A DNA stretch of 64,000 nt, taken from assembly GCA_963210315.1 (NCBI GenBank), contig OY723290.1, positions 434,001 to 498,000 on the forward strand, in the 5' to 3' direction. This stretch comes from Rhynchopus euleeides (Eukaryota > Euglenozoa > Diplonemea > Diplonemida > Diplonemidae). Position numbers and translations under genes: made by a program. Below the pieces are notes generated by a model that saw only the letters and a list, made by a program, of their open reading frames with translations, was not told the origin of the DNA and ran no database searches. Shown piece after piece: positions 31,684 through 43,914 of the stretch (the first letter of the stretch is position 1; the number at the start of each line of letters is the position of its first letter).

Positions 31684-34446
31684 TCAGAGGCTGCTGACAG
31701 AGGCGACCACCCCGCCCCCCGAGAAGGTGTTGGAATCCGTGGGCACAGAGCTGACCCGCTTGTAGAGTGAGGAGAAGGTTGTGGACGGGTTGTAGCGGAG
31801 CTGGATCTGCTTCGCCAGCTCCATGCGGAGGTGCTGCGAGCCGGACGCGTTGATGCGAAGCCTCTGCAGACACCGCCGGCGGACGAACCGGAGCCGGGCA
31901 GGCGATGGTGACCAGGAGGGGTCGTCCATGCTCATATTCCTCCAGTTGAAGGCATACTGCCACCCCCGCCCATCCGTCTTCCCTCCCATCTTGGGGTTCC
32001 ACGGCTCAACATAGTGCCAGTCGGGGCTCGGGACAATAACATCTTTTGGATCGGGGACACGCATCCCAAACGCGTCACTGAACCCATGCCTGTCGCTCGG
32101 GAGGAGGTGCTTCCTGCTGAACTTCGAGAAGAGCGTGCGCCGCTGGTTCTCATATATGGTGTCGATGTGCCACACAAAGAGGAGCGTGTTGTCCGCTTCA
32201 AACCCCTTCACCCCGTTCGGCTTGATGATCTTCCGCACAGAGGAGGGCCGGTGGCACACCGCGCACACCAGGAGGTGGGTATCGCCTGGCGGGGGGAGAG
32301 CCGCATCGAGGCTCTGCTTCCCTCTGTGCGAGTCACGCTCGAGGCACACCTTGCAGCACTCCGAGCAGATGGAGTGCCCACACACCAGGGTGATGACTCC
32401 CTCCTGGATCAGCATGTCTTTGCACCGGAAGCATTCATAGGATGCGGATTTCCACCGGTGGCGGTGCTCCGACGCGTAGTCATCCAGCTCTTTGTTCTTC
32501 ACTGCAATCTGCGCCGTCACCCCCTTAAACCACTTCGAGGATGTGTCGAAAGAGATGTCACTCAGCCACGCCACATCAGGCATAAGCGCCTCAATCACGC
32601 CTTGATAAACCTCAGCCGCTGTGACTGACGAGCTGTCCTGCACATAAAACAGCGTGCCGTTGTCCTCCAAAGCCTGGCTGTTCATATGTGCCGCGGTGCT
32701 GAAACCCGCCGGCGCAGCCGGCTTTGCCTCAACACCCCCGCCCTCGCCTTCCTGGCAGGCTCCCACTGTCGCCTCTGCGATGGTCGCTGCGATGCCTGCG
32801 GGGCGCGGCTCAACCGACACGAGCAGCCCGCGCATCCGGAGCTCTTCGTCGAGGAAGCGGGCCACCTCCCCCCGGTTGCCCTTGCTGAAGGTCCTGCTGA
32901 CGCCGCTGGGGAGGCTGTCCTTTCCGCTGCCCAGCATGAAGTCGACAGCCTGCTTCCCGGAGAACGCCTCGACACGCGCCCCTGCGGGTGTCTTAGTCCT
33001 CTTCCCGAGCTTCTTCTTCATCGCATCGCACAGCGGGCGGAACACCGTGAGGGACCTCTCCTCCAGCCGCTCCCCGCTCTCCGGGAAGAAATCCGCCTGC
33101 ACCGCTGCGCTGAGCCCCATCACACCCTTCGCCCCATTCTCCGCAACAGACTTCACGCGGTGCCGAATCCACCGCCTCCGCCGCACCATATAATACCACC
33201 TGTCGCGCGTCGGCTTCCGCGTGAAGGCCTTATCCCTCTGGGAGAGCGTGCTGTACTCCCACCCCTTGGTCACCACCCAGTCCCCATCCCACTCCCAGCC
33301 GGGACGGCAGGCAACTTCGCGGAGAGTCTGCGGGCGGCGCCTGCGGGGCTTGAAGGCATCCGAGGGGATTGTGTCCAATGTGCCGTACCTCGCGTGCCCC
33401 GCGCCTGCAGAGAGCAGCCCGGATGCGGGGTTGCTCCGCATCGACTGCATCTGTTCGGAGCGGAGGCTCCCCGAATCAGAAGCGGTTGTCTCGAGCCGGG
33501 CGTCGTCACTGCCACTCCCGCTGCTGGAGTCCTCGTCCTCCTCCTCCATGCTGTAGAAGGCGGACAGCCACCCGGCCTGCTTCACCCTCCGCCACCCCTT
33601 GCAGGGGAAGAACCTTTCGTACTCATATGCCTGGTCGAACTCGCGGAGGACGACGACCCCCTTCTGCTGCCTCCCATCCGCGCTGCAGCGGTAGTTCGCA
33701 GAAGAATTCCCCCCATCCGTCATCCACGTCGCCGAGAGCGAGGCCGTCTCGGCTGCCGCTCCCCCTCCTCCCCCTCCTCCACCTCCGGCGGAGGTCAGCA
33801 GCGGCTTCGCCGCTGCGGCCGGCGCTGGGGCCAGGCGGAAGACGGTGGGGCCATCGAAAGCAGAGGGCCCGGTGCGATGCACCTTGCAGTTGAGAGATGT
33901 GCCGCTGTTATGCCCATGCGGGTCGCTGTCAGGGCTGCCATCAGGTGTCCGGGGTGGGAGAGTCGGGGCCCGGGCGCGGGACTCCCGCTCGCTCGGGGGG
34001 GCACCGGAGGCAAAGCTCTGGAACTGGTGTGCGGTGGAGAGCCGCATGCTGGGGCAGTCGGACCCGATTGTTGCCGTGGTGCCCTGCCGCCCCACAGAGC
34101 TCTGCGGTGTGGCGGGTGTCAGCGGCACCGCCTGCCCCCCAGAGATGGCGTGCGACCACCCCGACCCTGCAAGCATCGGGCTTCCCGACGCACTGCTCTG
34201 CGGAAAAGATGTTGTGGATGCATCCGGGTCACCTCCCCCACCCAGCTGAGGCGGGCTGGCAGGCCCTGCGGCTGCAGGAGAGGACGACGACGACGAAGAG
34301 GATGAGGTGGCGGCGTTGGGGTGTTGCAGCCCCTGTGGGGAGTCTGCAGCTGCGGCGGGGCCCGCCGCCGGCTCGGGCGTCTCGGGTGACGCAGGGAGTG
34401 GCGTTCCGCCAGGCGCATCACGCGCGCAGCCCGCCTCTTCTGCCAT
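31684..34446 (-). CDS. DysF-DEP-RING-DysF multidomain protein
   Basis: I place the start at ATG 34446 (MAEEAGCARDAP), giving 920 residues; the frame stays open upstream but looks like untranslated Pro/Thr-rich sequence. After a low-complexity N-terminus (1-260) come a first dysferlin-type pair: YERFFPCKGWRRVKQAGW at about 270 and WEWDGDWVVTKGWEYS to YYMVRRRRWIRHRV at 382-430. A DEP-like domain (SGKQAVDFMLGSG to LRMRGLLVSVE) lies at about 489-549. A RING-type finger (CFRC, CGHSICSECC, CAVC) is at about 674-744. A second dysferlin pair follows (IYENQRRTLFSKF, DWHYVEPWNP, GWQYAFNWRN, RFVRRRCLQRL) at about 755-862. RING fingers usually act as E3 ubiquitin ligases; DEP and DysF domains are membrane or peroxisome linked in other proteins. 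Domain calls are by eye; function is inferred. Confidence 0.8.
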   Translation of the reverse strand: MAEEAGCARDAPGGTPLPASPETPEPAAGPAAAADSPQGLQHPNAATSSSSSSSSSPAAAGPASPPQLGGGGDPDASTTSFPQSSASGSPMLAGSGWSHAISGGQAVPLTPATPQSSVGRQGTTATIGSDCPSMRLSTAHQFQSFASGAPPSERESRARAPTLPPRTPDGSPDSDPHGHNSGTSLNCKVHRTGPSAFDGPTVFRLAPAPAAAAKPLLTSAGGGGGGGGGAAAETASLSATWMTDGGNSSANYRCSADGRQQKGVVVLREFDQAYEYERFFPCKGWRRVKQAGWLSAFYSMEEEDEDSSSGSGSDDARLETTASDSGSLRSEQMQSMRSNPASGLLSAGAGHARYGTLDTIPSDAFKPRRRRPQTLREVACRPGWEWDGDWVVTKGWEYSTLSQRDKAFTRKPTRDRWYYMVRRRRWIRHRVKSVAENGAKGVMGLSAAVQADFFPESGERLEERSLTVFRPLCDAMKKKLGKRTKTPAGARVEAFSGKQAVDFMLGSGKDSLPSGVSRTFSKGNRGEVARFLDEELRMRGLLVSVEPRPAGIAATIAEATVGACQEGEGGGVEAKPAAPAGFSTAAHMNSQALEDNGTLFYVQDSSSVTAAEVYQGVIEALMPDVAWLSDISFDTSSKWFKGVTAQIAVKNKELDDYASEHRHRWKSASYECFRCKDMLIQEGVITLVCGHSICSECCKVCLERDSHRGKQSLDAALPPPGDTHLLVCAVCHRPSSVRKIIKPNGVKGFEADNTLLFVWHIDTIYENQRRTLFSKFSRKHLLPSDRHGFSDAFGMRVPDPKDVIVPSPDWHYVEPWNPKMGGKTDGRGWQYAFNWRNMSMDDPSWSPSPARLRFVRRRCLQRLRINASGSQHLRMELAKQIQLRYNPSTTFSSLYKRVSSVPTDSNTFSGGGVVASVSSL

Positions 34447-37400
34447 AGCGGCAGATGGGCATGGGTCAGGGTGTGGGGGTGGGGTGCAGCAGTGGGTGAG
34501 GGTGGGGAAGGAGTGGTTGTGGTGTGCTGTGGCGGTGGGGCGGTGGGGCGGTGTGGTGGTGTCGTCTGGTGTGGAGGCAAAATTGGGAGATGTGGTAGGC
34601 AAATGCTGCTGCGCTCCCGGAGTGGAGGAGAAAGGGGGTGGGGTGGGGTGGGGTGGTGGGAGGGCGTCTGCACAATATGCACTCGTCATTTGGTTGTCGG
34701 TCCTTCTTTTGCAGAACAAAAAGAAATATACCCGCAAAGCAAGATATATTGTGTTTAGTTGGTTCGAGGGGGGAAGGGAGAGGGAAGGTCGGAGGGGGGG
34801 AGAATCAGATAAGGAAGAAGACGGCATTTTTCCAGAGGGTGTAAAACACTCCATCAGTACACACCGAGTGGGTGAGTGCTGTCCGAGACAATCCAGCAAA
34901 AGGCAAGGGGGTGGGGGGGCAAAAAGGGCTTTCAGCTGGCTTGTGTGACCAAAAGCCTCACTTTTGCGAATGCCACGGGGGTTTCTGCTTCTTTTCTTCC
35001 GAATCGACTCACTCGCTGTGTAGGTGCAGCAGGGCACACGCGCCAGGCCCTCATCTGCTCGCGGAGAGAACGAGTGCAGGACCTAACTGGCACGCCCCGT
35101 GTTGTTTTGTCTGACAGCCTCCAGACTACAACGTAGGGCTCCGACTTGGCAACGGCGTACACGATTTGAACGATTTGAACGACATGTGGTTCTTCTGGCC
35201 GAAATTGTTTGAGGAACAACGTCACTATTTTACTGCATGGCAAATGGTGGCAACCGGCATGGGTATGTTATTTTTTTTCCGATTTGCCTCCGCCAGAAAG
35301 GCGGGGCGGGACAACAAACACAACTTGGCCAAAAATGAAAAAAAACCCGTGGGGCGCCGTGATTTGCTTTCGGCGCCGCGGCAGTGGAAACAGAATTACG
35401 AGAAAAACGAAGGGTAACTCACGGGATTGCATTTCCCCCTCCCACCCCAACCCCACCCCCACCCACTCCATGTGTAATTGACTGCACTTCGCCCCTTGAG
35501 ACTTGGTACCCTTGTTGGACCTGGCGCCCCTGATCGGACTTCGAGGTTCTGTTGGAGACCCTACATCCGGAGAGAAAGCATGCATGCTTTGAATCGATCA
35601 AAAAACAACAGACGCTTCGGACGATGTTGAGCCGTGCTGGGCAGAACAACGCCGAGGAAAGCGGGGTGGGGTGGAGAGGAAGAGTGTGGAAATCCTTCAA
35701 CCAACACACAGCCGGTATCACCTCCTGCTGGCACACGCCGCGCTGGGGACGGCGTGTAGGAGGCTGGAATGCCGTGCCACGGCACAGGCGCACGTTTTAG
35801 TCATGGCTTGTACTGTTCAGTGCAGGGTGCACTGAACAGACCTCTCATGCAAACACCCTTTGTTTTAGTGCAGGCCGCACCAGCAACTCCGATGCTGATT
35901 GCCTCCACCCACAGGCTGTGCATGGATGGGGTGCCCGTACATATAGGTGCGCACCAACAGCTTCAACTTCAAACAATTGCTGTGCGCCCCCTCCCCATCC
36001 CTGCCCCCACCCGACCCCACCGCCCCCCTCACACCCAGTGTAAATGACGGGTCTAAAATGGTAATGGTCCGTGTTGCGGGTGTATCTGCTACCCGGCTGA
36101 TTATAGAAGTAGTCGGCACACCCGCCTGTTTGCGACGGCAATGCCCCCCTCAGATGAAGAGCGCACGGGGCTGGCGGCAGCCCTGCGAAAGGCAAGGGTG
36201 GGAGCCGCAAACGCACAGCCACGTCCGAGCAGAGCAGAAGGGTTCGACAAAAGCTTGGGGCGGGGCCCAAAGGGCCATCCACCCCAAAGTAGAAATGTGC
36301 CTAAATATGAGGGACGGTGCATTCGGTAAGACGAGCAGCACACAAACAAGCAAGAAGGCATGAGCCATGGTGCCTGCTTGTTGCTTTCGGCAAGGAAGCG
36401 TACTCCCGACTCCGATCGGATGAGTTCTCTTCGTTACTTCGCAACTTCGCCACGCTTCGTCGCCTGTAACTTGTAGGAGAAGCGGGGGGGCGTGTGGGGT
36501 GGAGGGGGCTTGGGCCAGTGCACACAAGGGACAGCCCAGCGATGGCAGACACACGGCGTGTTATTATTAGAGTTTGTTTTCGCATGGCAGAACTGAAAGG
36601 AAACAATACATAGGCACTCACAACGAATTCGCCATTTTTTAACGCTCCCCCCCCCCTTCTCCCCACACACACATTAGCTGTTTTGCGTCGTGTCGGCCCA
36701 CACCGATCGGGCCGTGATGTGGCCCCGATGCTGCCGCCACACAACAGACCAATTCAAAGTCTGCGAAACCCAGCGCACCTGGCAGAGTGGCAGACCTCCC
36801 TCTCCCACCACCACACCCCGAGCTCTGAATGTCTTGGGGCTGCCTTGTGGCATTGGTTTTGATTGAACCGCCTGTTAAAATCGCAAAACGCAGTTTGCCG
36901 TGAAGAAAAAATAGTACCCCACACACATGCCCGCAGAGAATATTGTGATCGGAGGAAGAAGTCGTGCGTTTCGGCACCAAACAGCAAGAGGCGGAGGAGA
37001 GAAGACAGAGAGAGAGGGCATCTTGCATCTGACAAGCTTGCTCTGCTGTTGCTTCAGGACTGTATCATCCGGCGAACGGTTGCCAACCCACATGCCGTGG
37101 GACTTTCGGAGAAAGGGGAGCCTCTGCCCGTTCACACTGCGCCTCAGAGCACCAAAAATACTGAAGAGTCACACAGAAGGGGACAAACGGGCACGCCTCT
37201 CTGCGGCCAGGCCGATTGCCTTCACGAGATCTGCACATCACACACGTGGCAGTGGGCCTGGCGGGAGGGGCCCACCCACCCCACCGTCTTATCGATATTT
37301 CGTTCGGTTCTGCTTCCGGATGCGGGGCTGCGGGCTCTCCGGGTGTTCAGGCTCCTTTGAGCGTGTAACTGAAGGGGAAAAACTGATTGTTGGAGATGCG

Positions 37401-38827
37401 GAGAAGGTGAAGAGAGAAGTAAGGAAAGGTGGGCCAATCTACGCCCATCATGTGTTTAATACTTCACTGATCACCTCTCGGTTGTCCATAGCTTGGGTAG
37501 GCCAGGGGGTATGCCCGCAGTTTCCCTGGCACTTCCTGTACCCCACCGCCTTTCCGAATTCTCACCATCAACTATGGACTGGATGTGGGGAAGGATTTTT
37601 CCGTTTTGTTCGATGCATCTCTGTGGGGCCACCCCACATAGATGTGACAGATGCACCGGGTATCCTTGCCAGGCCTGACCAGCATGCCTTTTTTAGATCC
37701 GGAAATCTCTTTGCAAAGGGAATGGTATACTGTTCTTCGATACAACAACCGCAAGCCTTCCCAAGACGCGCTGTTTGCAGAAGCGGCATTCTTCAAACGT
37801 TCACTGTTGACACAAGGCGCTGGGTTGGGGGGAGGAGGGGTGTGAGGGTGAGGGAACTAACGGGGCGAACTAACTAGGAAAATAGGCTTGGGACGGTGTT
37901 GATCGGTTGACTGTTATTGGGAGGGGAGGGTCTTTCACTCCAATGCACAGAAAAGTGATTTGCCCAACCAAGAATGGGCGATAAGAACCAGCACAGTCTG
38001 GCACAGAGTGGTACCACCCTCCCCCGACTGATTTGACGGAGTGGGGAGGATGTGAATGGAGGGGTGGGGGCAAGTGATTCCATCCATTGGGGTCCCTCGC
38101 TACCAGTCACAGCTCACAGCTCGTCAGTCGGTGAGGGGGAAGTGGGCCGTGGCTCACTTGTTGTCTCACTCAGTCACACCTGGTAGCGAGGGCCCCCATC
38201 GAATCGCTTATTAAAAGGAAGCGCACAACAAAAGAAGTGTGCGGGCCGGGGAGGGGGGGCCGCTTATAAAATTCTGAAGAAATGGACCGCACGGGATGAA
38301 AACGATGACCAGACCCAGGTTGCTGCTGCCACAGCCTCCCGCCAGAGAGGGCTATCCTGACCATCCCATGGTGTGCTCCAGAGGGCGTCGGTCTGATCTG
38401 CTGCACAAAAGGAAAAAGATGGGGCTGTTGCCTGTGCGCCAAATCAACTGGGGAGATCTGCCACCTTGTTCCTCAAAAGGCTCGCCTCTTGGCATCTTCT
38501 TCTGGGAGAACTGTTGTGTTGGGAATTGACAGACCCCACACACTCTTTGTTGCTGTGCGCACCACTCCCTCCAGATCTGATGAAGTGACTGTATGTTTTC
38601 GCACCACCCGCCCCTCCGTCGCTGGTGACTATTTTTGTTTGAAAATATATCTCTTCCGGCTGTCTCTTGCGACTTTGGAACTGCTCAGAGCGAGGGGCGC
38701 CTCTGCATCACCACCGCCCTCCAACAGCCACACCCTTCTCCTTTATAATACACCGCCACTACACAACAGAAAACCCCCGGAGCGGCAGGCGGGTGCGGTT
38801 GACCAGGGGGAGAACGAAATGGTTGTG
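34447..38827. other. intergenic, no gene recognised
   Basis: 34447-34700 is probably 5' UTR or an upstream intron of the DysF/RING gene; it contains (GGGGT)n at 34637-34655. The rest has scattered homopolymers and open frames without features. At 35161-35182 lies CGATTTGAACGATTTGAACG, the reverse complement of the LINE tail repeat, without LINE sequence beside it. Confidence 0.55.
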
Positions 38828-41800
38828 TCATTTCCCCTCGTCCTGAACGTGGAGTTCTTCGGAGCTGCCCTCGTTGCCCTCATTGCCGTCGTTGCCCGAG
38901 GCAGGGGCTTCGGGGATCTCGGGCACACCGTCCTCCTCCTCCTCGCCCTCAACAGGTGCCAGCTCGTCGTCGTCGTCATCGTCATCATCGTCGTCGGCAA
39001 GGCGGAACACCTCTGTCTCGTGGCTCACTTTGTCGATCATCTCCTTCAACGTCGCCCCCCTCTTCTGCTTCTTCATGTTGGCGAAGTCGAGGTTGATCAG
39101 GCCCCATCCTTCCTGCGTGGCGGGGTGGGGTGGGGTGGGGTGGGGTGGGGTGGCGCTTGCCAACAGAATGGGCACATCACATTCCAGGAGCAGCAGGCGC
39201 AGGGCATACGTGGCGGAGGGCAAGGCGTTTCAACTCTCCGATAGAGGTAGTCGAGAAGTACGTCGGTCGAGGCTCGCTGACATCCTGCATAGGGGGGGAA
39301 ATGGGGTGATGCTAAAGTGAAGCGGGAAGGGGGCAAGTGTGCCCCTCCAAACTGACACGGGATAACAGTGAGCCATTTCTGTTGCCAAAACCGTGTCACT
39401 TTGCAACCAAAAGTGGGGTATTTTTGGTGAGTTGTGTGAATTGAAGGCCTCCCACTGTTTGGCTCCAACACCCCCCACCCTCCTACATACCTCGACCACG
39501 ATGCGGAGTTCGGGAAGCGTGATGGCGTAGGTGAAATCGCCGATCGTCTGTCTCTGCACCGGCTTGCATCCGACCGACACGAGCGCCGTGATCAGCGGCT
39601 GGCTGGGCTGGCTGCGGGGAGGCAGTGCAATCCAAGCCTTCGTCGCCTGCCACTCATCGTGCACCGAAGGGGCTAGGTAGCCGTAGAAGAGCAGCGCCAC
39701 GACAGACGCCTGGTCCTGATAAGAGGCGAAGCCTTTGTTCAGCACGTCTGCCTCCACCTTCCGCAGCAGCTGCGTGCAGTCCAGGTCACAGGTGATGGCG
39801 CAGAGGACAAGATCCGCCAGTTCACGCGGGGAGAACGCCCACGACGGGCGCTTCAGCGCCTCGTTGATGATGCGGTCCGCAGATGCGACCTGCTTCTCCA
39901 TGCAGAAGACCCACGCGAGGATCGACAGCTCGAAGGGCGACAGCTGCCGCAGCGGGCGCCGGTCCGCCTCCCCCGCCACGATGCTGACGCCCGCCCCGCA
40001 ACCCCACCGCGCGAACACCCACCCCAGGGTGGCCAGCTGGTTGGAGTCCATGCCCTTCAGCCCCCGCTTGGCAACCTCCGCTACCACCTTGCGCGTGAGG
40101 GCGTCGCTCTTCACGCTGTGCCCTGCGAACACCTTCAGACACCCGATCAGCTCGGAGTCTTTGAAGTGCCGGAGACGCTTTGCGGTCAGACCTTTCGCCA
40201 CCACGGTGCAGGCGGCACAGGGGTCCTCCAGATGGCTGGAAACCGCAGCAATCGCCTGCAGCAGCTGGTGCGTGTCTGACCCGGTGAGCTGCACAGAGTT
40301 CCCCCTGCGGCGCAGCTCGGCGCACACCATGGTCAGCACTCCGGAGGCAACGTCCCTGCTCTCTGCGATGGAGTACGCCCAGGACAGCTTCGCAATCTGC
40401 TCCAGGCTGAGCGCCTGCAGTGAAGTCTGCTTCGACACGACAACATGCTTCAGCACGCCGAACACCGGGGACCCGTAGAGGCCTGCCTTGGCGAAGGCCC
40501 AAGCAATGCTGCAGATGTACTGCGGCAGCACGTCGGCAGTGCTCTTCGCTTCTGCAACGTTGACCCTCTGCTCCACCTCAGCCTCGAGCATCTGGAAGAA
40601 GTGCCCGCAGAGGCTGGGCGTGACGTGCGGCTCGTGCGAGATGATGGTCCCGACGCTGCGCGCTATGCTGGCCAGGGCCTGGAAGGAGTACAGCGCAAAG
40701 TTGGGAGGGCTCTCGTTGACCAGGTCGAGGATCTTCTTGTAGCGCTGCCCCGTTGCGGCGAAGGCGCCCAGCATGCCTGTGATCTCCTGGTTGTTGAAGG
40801 AGGCCAGGCCCCTGCGGGAGATGTCTGCCTCGGCAACCCTGTAGCACGCCGCGTGGCGCTGCCCGGTGAGGCCCTTGAGGCACATGCAGATGTCTTGGCT
40901 GTTGAACGTCGCCAGGCCGCGCTTGACGATCTCCGTGTCGACCTTTTCGTACAGTGCGCTGGAGCGCTGCCCCATAGTGGAGAAGGACCACACCAGATAT
41001 GCCAGGTGCTGCGCGCGGAACGTCCGGAGCCCCTCGTGGTGCACCTGTTGGGAGGATGGATGTGTGGTCTGCTGCTGATGCAGAAAGCAAGACGAATGGG
41101 GTTAGGGGGAACGCACTGTGCGGGGGTGTTTCTGCTGGAGTATTTTTCTTGCACCGCGCGAACACACGAGCAACAGAGAGGGCAGGAAGTGGGGCGAACG
41201 TAGGGGGTGGCATACGAAGTCCTCCGCCGCACCAAACAGCTCCGTGCTGCGGAACCCTGCGGTGGCACACGCCCAGAGCAGCTTGGCCAGCGCCTGGGCA
41301 TCCCAGCCCTTCAGCCCATGCGTCAGCACGTCGTTCACGATAAACTCCAAGACGTGGTGCCGCCACTCATCCTGCACGCCGTTGAGGCGGGCCACCTTAT
41401 AGGCCGCGGTGGAGAGACACACGGCGTTGGGGTCAACCCCATCCTTCTTGGACCGCTCCAGGCAGGAGAAGACGTCCTTGGCAGACGAGCAGGCGATGAT
41501 GTCTTTGTTCAGCGCACGCTGCTGCTCATCCGACCCCTGCTTCCGGGTCCGCACCTCGCCGAACACACGGCAGTGCTCGCGACCCACCCCGGGGGCCGCC
41601 CCTTCCCCGTTGTCGCGCGACCCATCCCCGGCCTTCCCCCCAGCAGGCGCCATGCCGGCCACACCACCCTCCCCCAGCGAGGGCACCACCGGACACGCCA
41701 CGTTGCTGACATTGCCGTCATACGCAAAGGGCCCATTCTGCGCCGCCTCCACCGCAGGCTCCAGCTGGGGCACGCCGCCGCCGCCACCGCCGGCACCACT

Positions 41801-42916
41801 GCCACCACCGCTGTCCCCTCCGCACACATCACCCTCGAGGCGGTACCCCGCCTCGCAGCCCTTCCGCTGCAGGCCGCCGGAGCGCACTTTGATGGCGTTG
41901 ATCACGGGGGTCGTATCGGGGCTGGGCCCCGCCACACTGCTCAGCATGGCCAGCAGGCGCTCCTTCCGCCCGTCAAACTCCTTCGAGCTCTTCCGAGAGT
42001 GGCCTCCGCCCTGCGCTGTTGGGGGTACCGCTCTCGCGATGCGCGGCTTCTTCTCCGCAGCCAGACGCTCCGCAGGCTGGCTGCACTTGGCTGAGACAGC
42101 GGGAGGTGCCGCCGGGGTGGGCGACTTGGAATAGCTGACCTGCTGCACCTCGGTGTCCGGCGCATTCCACGAGTTGGAGGAAACCGCGGAGTTGCTCTCC
42201 TCAGCGGAGGCACGCCCCGCCTGCCAGGCGCGCTCGATGATCTCCTTCAGCCTGCGCGGGGTGATCTCAGAGCAGCTGCTGGGCTCACTCCCGAGGCTGC
42301 TGCCGATAGGGGTGCGGCGAGACTTCCGCTTCTCCCACCTCGACGCGTGGTGCTGCGGGTTTGCAGAGGAGAGAGATGACGCCTGGCTTTCCACCTTCAC
42401 CCCGAGCCGCGGGTTTTTCCCGAACCCCTTCTCGAGGTGCCACACCTGGTTGGTCATCACATTCCGCCCCGCCATATGCCTCCCGTTCTGCGTCACCGAG
42501 AAGAGGAAGGTGTTGCCCATAATATCGATCACCCTCACCTCGCGGAGCTGCGGATTTGACGTCTGGATCTCGCCACTCCGAATCGGGCCTGCTGTGCAGA
42601 AAAAAGCTCCATCGGCATGCACCTTCATCCCGGTGAAAGAGGCATCCGGGGGGTACGGATCGGACACAGTCCAGTCCCCTGCGAGGGAGTGAATTAGGTT
42701 TAGCGCTGCGCTGGCATCCGGCAGAGGCGGCGCAGCTGGTGCGAGGGAGAACTGCGCTGGCGACTGGGAGGGCCCCGGCATTTCAAAGGGCGGGCCCGGT
42801 GCTGGCTTCCCTCCCATGCCGTCCCACCCGCCCTGCCCCTTCCAGGAGCCAGTGTTGCTGTACTGCCCGCAGGGAAGCAGGCCTGCACCCGGGGGCTGGG
42901 TCATGAAGTGCGCCAT
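38828..42916 (-). CDS. RAP-domain protein with octotricopeptide-like repeats (four exons)
   Basis: Exons, all joined in phase 0: 42916-41216, 41044-39491, 39284-39210, 39112-38828, giving 1204 residues. Donors are GTATGC, GTATGT and GTATGC, all acceptors are CAG, and introns are 171, 206 and 97 bp. The splices are supported because they restore continuous protein: LFGAAEDF joins VHHEGLRTFRAQHLAYLVW, RIVVE joins DVSEPRPTYFS, and LKRLALRH joins EGWGLINLDFANMKK, which together form a RAP domain (about 1075-1130). Residues about 470-1050 hold helical repeats of about 38 residues (DAQALAKLLWACATAGFRS, FNNQEITGMLGAFAATGQRY). Residues 70-165 hold a separate unknown domain (AGDWTVSDPYP, GNTFLFSVTQNGRHMAG). 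The C-terminus has a D10 run. RAP proteins bind RNA and usually act in mitochondria or plastids. Exact ATG (42916 or 42904) is uncertain. Confidence 0.85.
39121..39151. repeat. (GGGGT)n array inside an intron
   Basis: About six GGGGT units on the plus strand form the pyrimidine-rich (ACCCC)n tract just before the acceptor CAG of the third intron of the RAP gene, so here the array may serve as the polypyrimidine tract. Confidence 0.85.
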
Positions 42917-43914
42917 TCCATGCACGCCTCCACCGCCACGCCCGGTGTGTGGGGGTGTGGGGGGAGGTCAGGCAGTCCGAACCGGGCCCGCACCCCCGCC
43001 GCCCCTGTCCCCACTGAGGGGAGTGTGTCGGGGGGAGGGGGTGGTGGGGTGTTTCGATGTGCGGCTCGTTGCCCTCGGCCCCGGTGTGGCGTTCTGGGGC
43101 TGGCGCAGAGGGGGTTGTGTGTGGGGGGGGGGGGGGGGGGGGAGAGTGGGGAGGGGGGTCGTAGGGGGTTTTCCCCGTGGCCCCGCACACAGCCTGTGGG
43201 GTGTGGGTGGCGGGGGGCGAGTGATGACAAAACCCCCCCCCCCCCCCCAGAGGTGGCGAAAGGGCAATTTTTTCGGGATCCTGCAGACAGCAGCACCAGG
43301 CAGGCACCGGTTGTGCGCACAAAGCGAGACTAGACCCCAATGCAATGCAATGATAAGGAGTGGGTCGTGTGGACGTGGGATGTGGGCTGGGGCAAACTGG
43401 ATGTCAATGTCCTCGACAGGATCCCCGTGCACAGGGGCGGTGCGGCCCGTCTGCCTGAGTTTGCGCAGGGGACCACAGACGCACACCTGGCACAGCAACA
43501 GGAACAGCAATCCGCACAGCGGAGACAGCAAAGGCATGCCAGAAGGGTGTCATCTGGGCATGTATCGGTTGTGAATCAGCAGAAAGAGCGCAGGCAGGCT
43601 GCAGCTGGGGGCGGGAACGGAAGGCACACGCCTGTTTGATTGCTTGCACCTGTAAGTGCAGCAGCAAAGTGCCGCGTGTTCCGTCCCCGTCGCCAGAGCA
43701 GAGACAAAATGCACAAGAGAAGCAAAGGGCCAGCACCAGTCCGCAACATCCCACTTTATGCGTCGCATAAGCGGGAGGGATGTGGCTGGCGTGCTGGCCT
43801 TGTCTTGTTGCCAGGAAAGGAATGAGTCAGAGCAGGGAAGATGGTGCACGACCCGAAGGGTATCGGACGCGTAGAAGGTGCCATGGGGCGTTGTGTGCAA
43901 TGCAATGCAGTGCC
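42917..43914. other. intergenic, no gene recognised
   Basis: Promoter side of the RAP gene. Contains a G20 run (43123-43142) and a C15-type run near 43234-43248. No coding features. Confidence 0.6.

Noticed and set aside
34447-35037. Upstream extension of the DysF/RING reading frame by 197 codons
   Set aside because: Composition is Pro/Thr/His low complexity, it has no ATG better than 34446, and it contains a (CCCCA)n tract; more likely UTR or intron.
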